DNA from: Hydrotalea sp.
Lineage (GTDB): Bacteria; Bacteroidota; Bacteroidia; Chitinophagales; Chitinophagaceae
Assembly: GCA_027364735.1 (NCBI GenBank)
Contig: DAHXOT010000008.1
Coordinates: forward strand, 1-64,000
Direction of reading: 5' to 3'
Length of the DNA: 64,000 nucleotides
Part shown: positions 63,239-64,000 of the stretch, in pieces
How positions within the stretch are numbered: position 1 is the stretch's first letter
How the letters are laid out: the number at the start of each line of letters is the position of its first letter
The notes under the pieces: generated by a model
Database searches by the model: none
Seen by the model: the letters and a program-made list of their open reading frames with translations, nothing else
Told to the model about the DNA's origin: nothing
Translations under genes and position numbers: made by a program

Positions 63239-64000
63239 ATGAAAGTTAGACTTTTTTTATTGCAATGCCTGATAACATTAATTTGTTTTCATGCTTACGC
63301 TCAAAAAAGATCATTAAGTAAACATTGGTCTTTTCAGCTTACTTCGGGTACACAGTTTAATTATTTTACAGGGCAACAACCTCACAGAGCAATTAGTGCC
63401 GGATTTAATTCTCAGTTACGAGTTAATTATGCATTAGAAAAAGGATGGGGTCTGTTTGCTGAAGGAGGTTATGCCGGCGATGGTGGCAATCTGGTTTCTT
63501 TTACCGATAGGACCATGTTTGGATTTGCACCTACCATTCAGTTTAAAAATACAAAAGAGAGTGTATTTCTTATTCACTCAGGAGAGGCTGCATTGGGGGT
63601 TAGTTGTGTATTACCTATAAAGTTAGACTGGAAGATAAGATTGTATACGGCGCCTTTGATTAATGTTAATTTTGGTGAGTGGGAAAACTATCAAAAAACT
63701 GGTGCATTGGTTGCGGTTGCAACCGGCGATCAAACGGTGATAAGTACCATTAATGGTCATCAATATACCAATTACTTTCAGCCTTATTGGTTTAGTGCTA
63801 TGGGTGGTATTCAGTTAGAATTGCCCATTCACAGAAATGCAGTTTTAATTGATTTTAGATTTGTAAATGGAATTTCAACTGCTCGTTTTGACTATTCTTA
63901 TTTAAATACACCCGGAATACAAGGTAATATTCGTACCAACTCTTTTCGTGTAGCTGTTGGCTATTTGTTGCACGGATTTGCATCACGTAAAGCTTCTATC
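63239..64000 (+). CDS. Outer-membrane beta-barrel protein (3' end outside window)
   Basis: The reading frame is open from the ATG at 63239 to the window end (254 codons). The start was chosen because it yields a signal peptide (MKVRLFLLQCLITLICFHAY, then AQ). An ATG at 63203 in frame would add 12 residues in front. The mature part alternates as in an outer-membrane barrel, with Gly/aromatic strands (FQLTSGTQFNYFTGQQ, GWGLFAEGGYAGDGG, YWFSAMGGIQLELPI, FRVAVGYLLHGFA). No function can be assigned. Confidence 0.75.
   Translation, partial: MKVRLFLLQCLITLICFHAYAQKRSLSKHWSFQLTSGTQFNYFTGQQPHRAISAGFNSQLRVNYALEKGWGLFAEGGYAGDGGNLVSFTDRTMFGFAPTIQFKNTKESVFLIHSGEAALGVSCVLPIKLDWKIRLYTAPLINVNFGEWENYQKTGALVAVATGDQTVISTINGHQYTNYFQPYWFSAMGGIQLELPIHRNAVLIDFRFVNGISTARFDYSYLNTPGIQGNIRTNSFRVAVGYLLHGFASRKASI

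Noticed and set aside
1-64000. CRISPR array, prophage, integrated element or secretion island
   Set aside because: No regularly spaced repeats, cas genes, integrase, transposase or phage structural genes were seen. Nearly all genes are of housekeeping or metabolic type.

Overview
This 64 kb window is a stretch of an ordinary, AT-rich (roughly one-third G+C by eye) chromosome from the phylum Bacteroidota, most likely the Chitinophagaceae or a close relative. The evidence is family content (DUF4954, DUF4294, NagB fused to a LmbE-like domain, CXXXY-type CcmE, energy-transducer TonB, many Sec-exported beta-barrel proteins), near absence of Shine-Dalgarno sequences, and repeated promoter boxes of the Bacteroidota type (-33 TTTG, about 19 nt, -7 TAnnTTTG). 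Genes are densely packed on both strands. I see no prophage, insertion sequence, CRISPR array or rRNA operon.

Layout. 1-7021: end of a tRNA (probably Asp), then accA, dapA, cmk, a DUF4954 beta-helix protein and glmS. 7117-9670: GNAT acetyltransferase, orphan response regulator, Rossmann-fold protein and a SET-domain protein. 9696-14354: a leftward TetR - HlyD - DHA2 transporter - TolC efflux operon with a well-marked operator. 14483-19929: GH1 beta-glucosidase, small membrane protein, GH16 glucanase, glycolate-oxidase-like flavoprotein, outer-membrane protein and LOG protein. 20035-25621: sodium:solute symporter, O-methyltransferase, glucosaminidase/LysM protein, hpt and a VWA protein. 25614-28731: dnaJ, grpE and an RlmI-like rRNA methyltransferase.

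28796-40658 is a carbohydrate block. A ROK sugar kinase and a FucP-like transporter are read leftward. Divergently from them run glgA, glgC, a sugar transporter, an outer-membrane protein of unknown function, an exported GH13 amylase and glgB. Together these would import or degrade alpha-glucans and build or store glycogen. 40704-49365: DUF2807 protein, folC, TonB, radical SAM protein, and the cytochrome c maturation pair ccmE-ccmF. 49378-50582: aat and clpS (two parts of the N-degron pathway) and tRNA-Val(UAC) with its own promoter and terminator. 50638-54109: small proteins, a truncated DUF486 gene, a YCF48-like beta-propeller, a NamZ-like exo-muramidase and a cysteine-cluster protein. 54308-59700: topoisomerase IV genes parE and parC with a DUF1835 gene between them, whose 3' end runs into a short palindromic interspersed element. 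59702-64000: PAP2-like phosphatase, NagB-LmbE fusion, two small receiver-less LuxR-type HTH proteins behind a set of phased ACGGGG repeats, and the start of an outer-membrane protein cut by the window edge.

I found no clearly new multi-gene system. The observations most worth following are the phased ACGGGG repeats in front of the paired HTH-only genes, the palindromic element that appears to supply the DUF1835 C-terminus, the TetR operator laid over a complete Bacteroidota promoter, and -7 boxes placed only a few bases before start codons, implying leaderless or nearly leaderless mRNAs.
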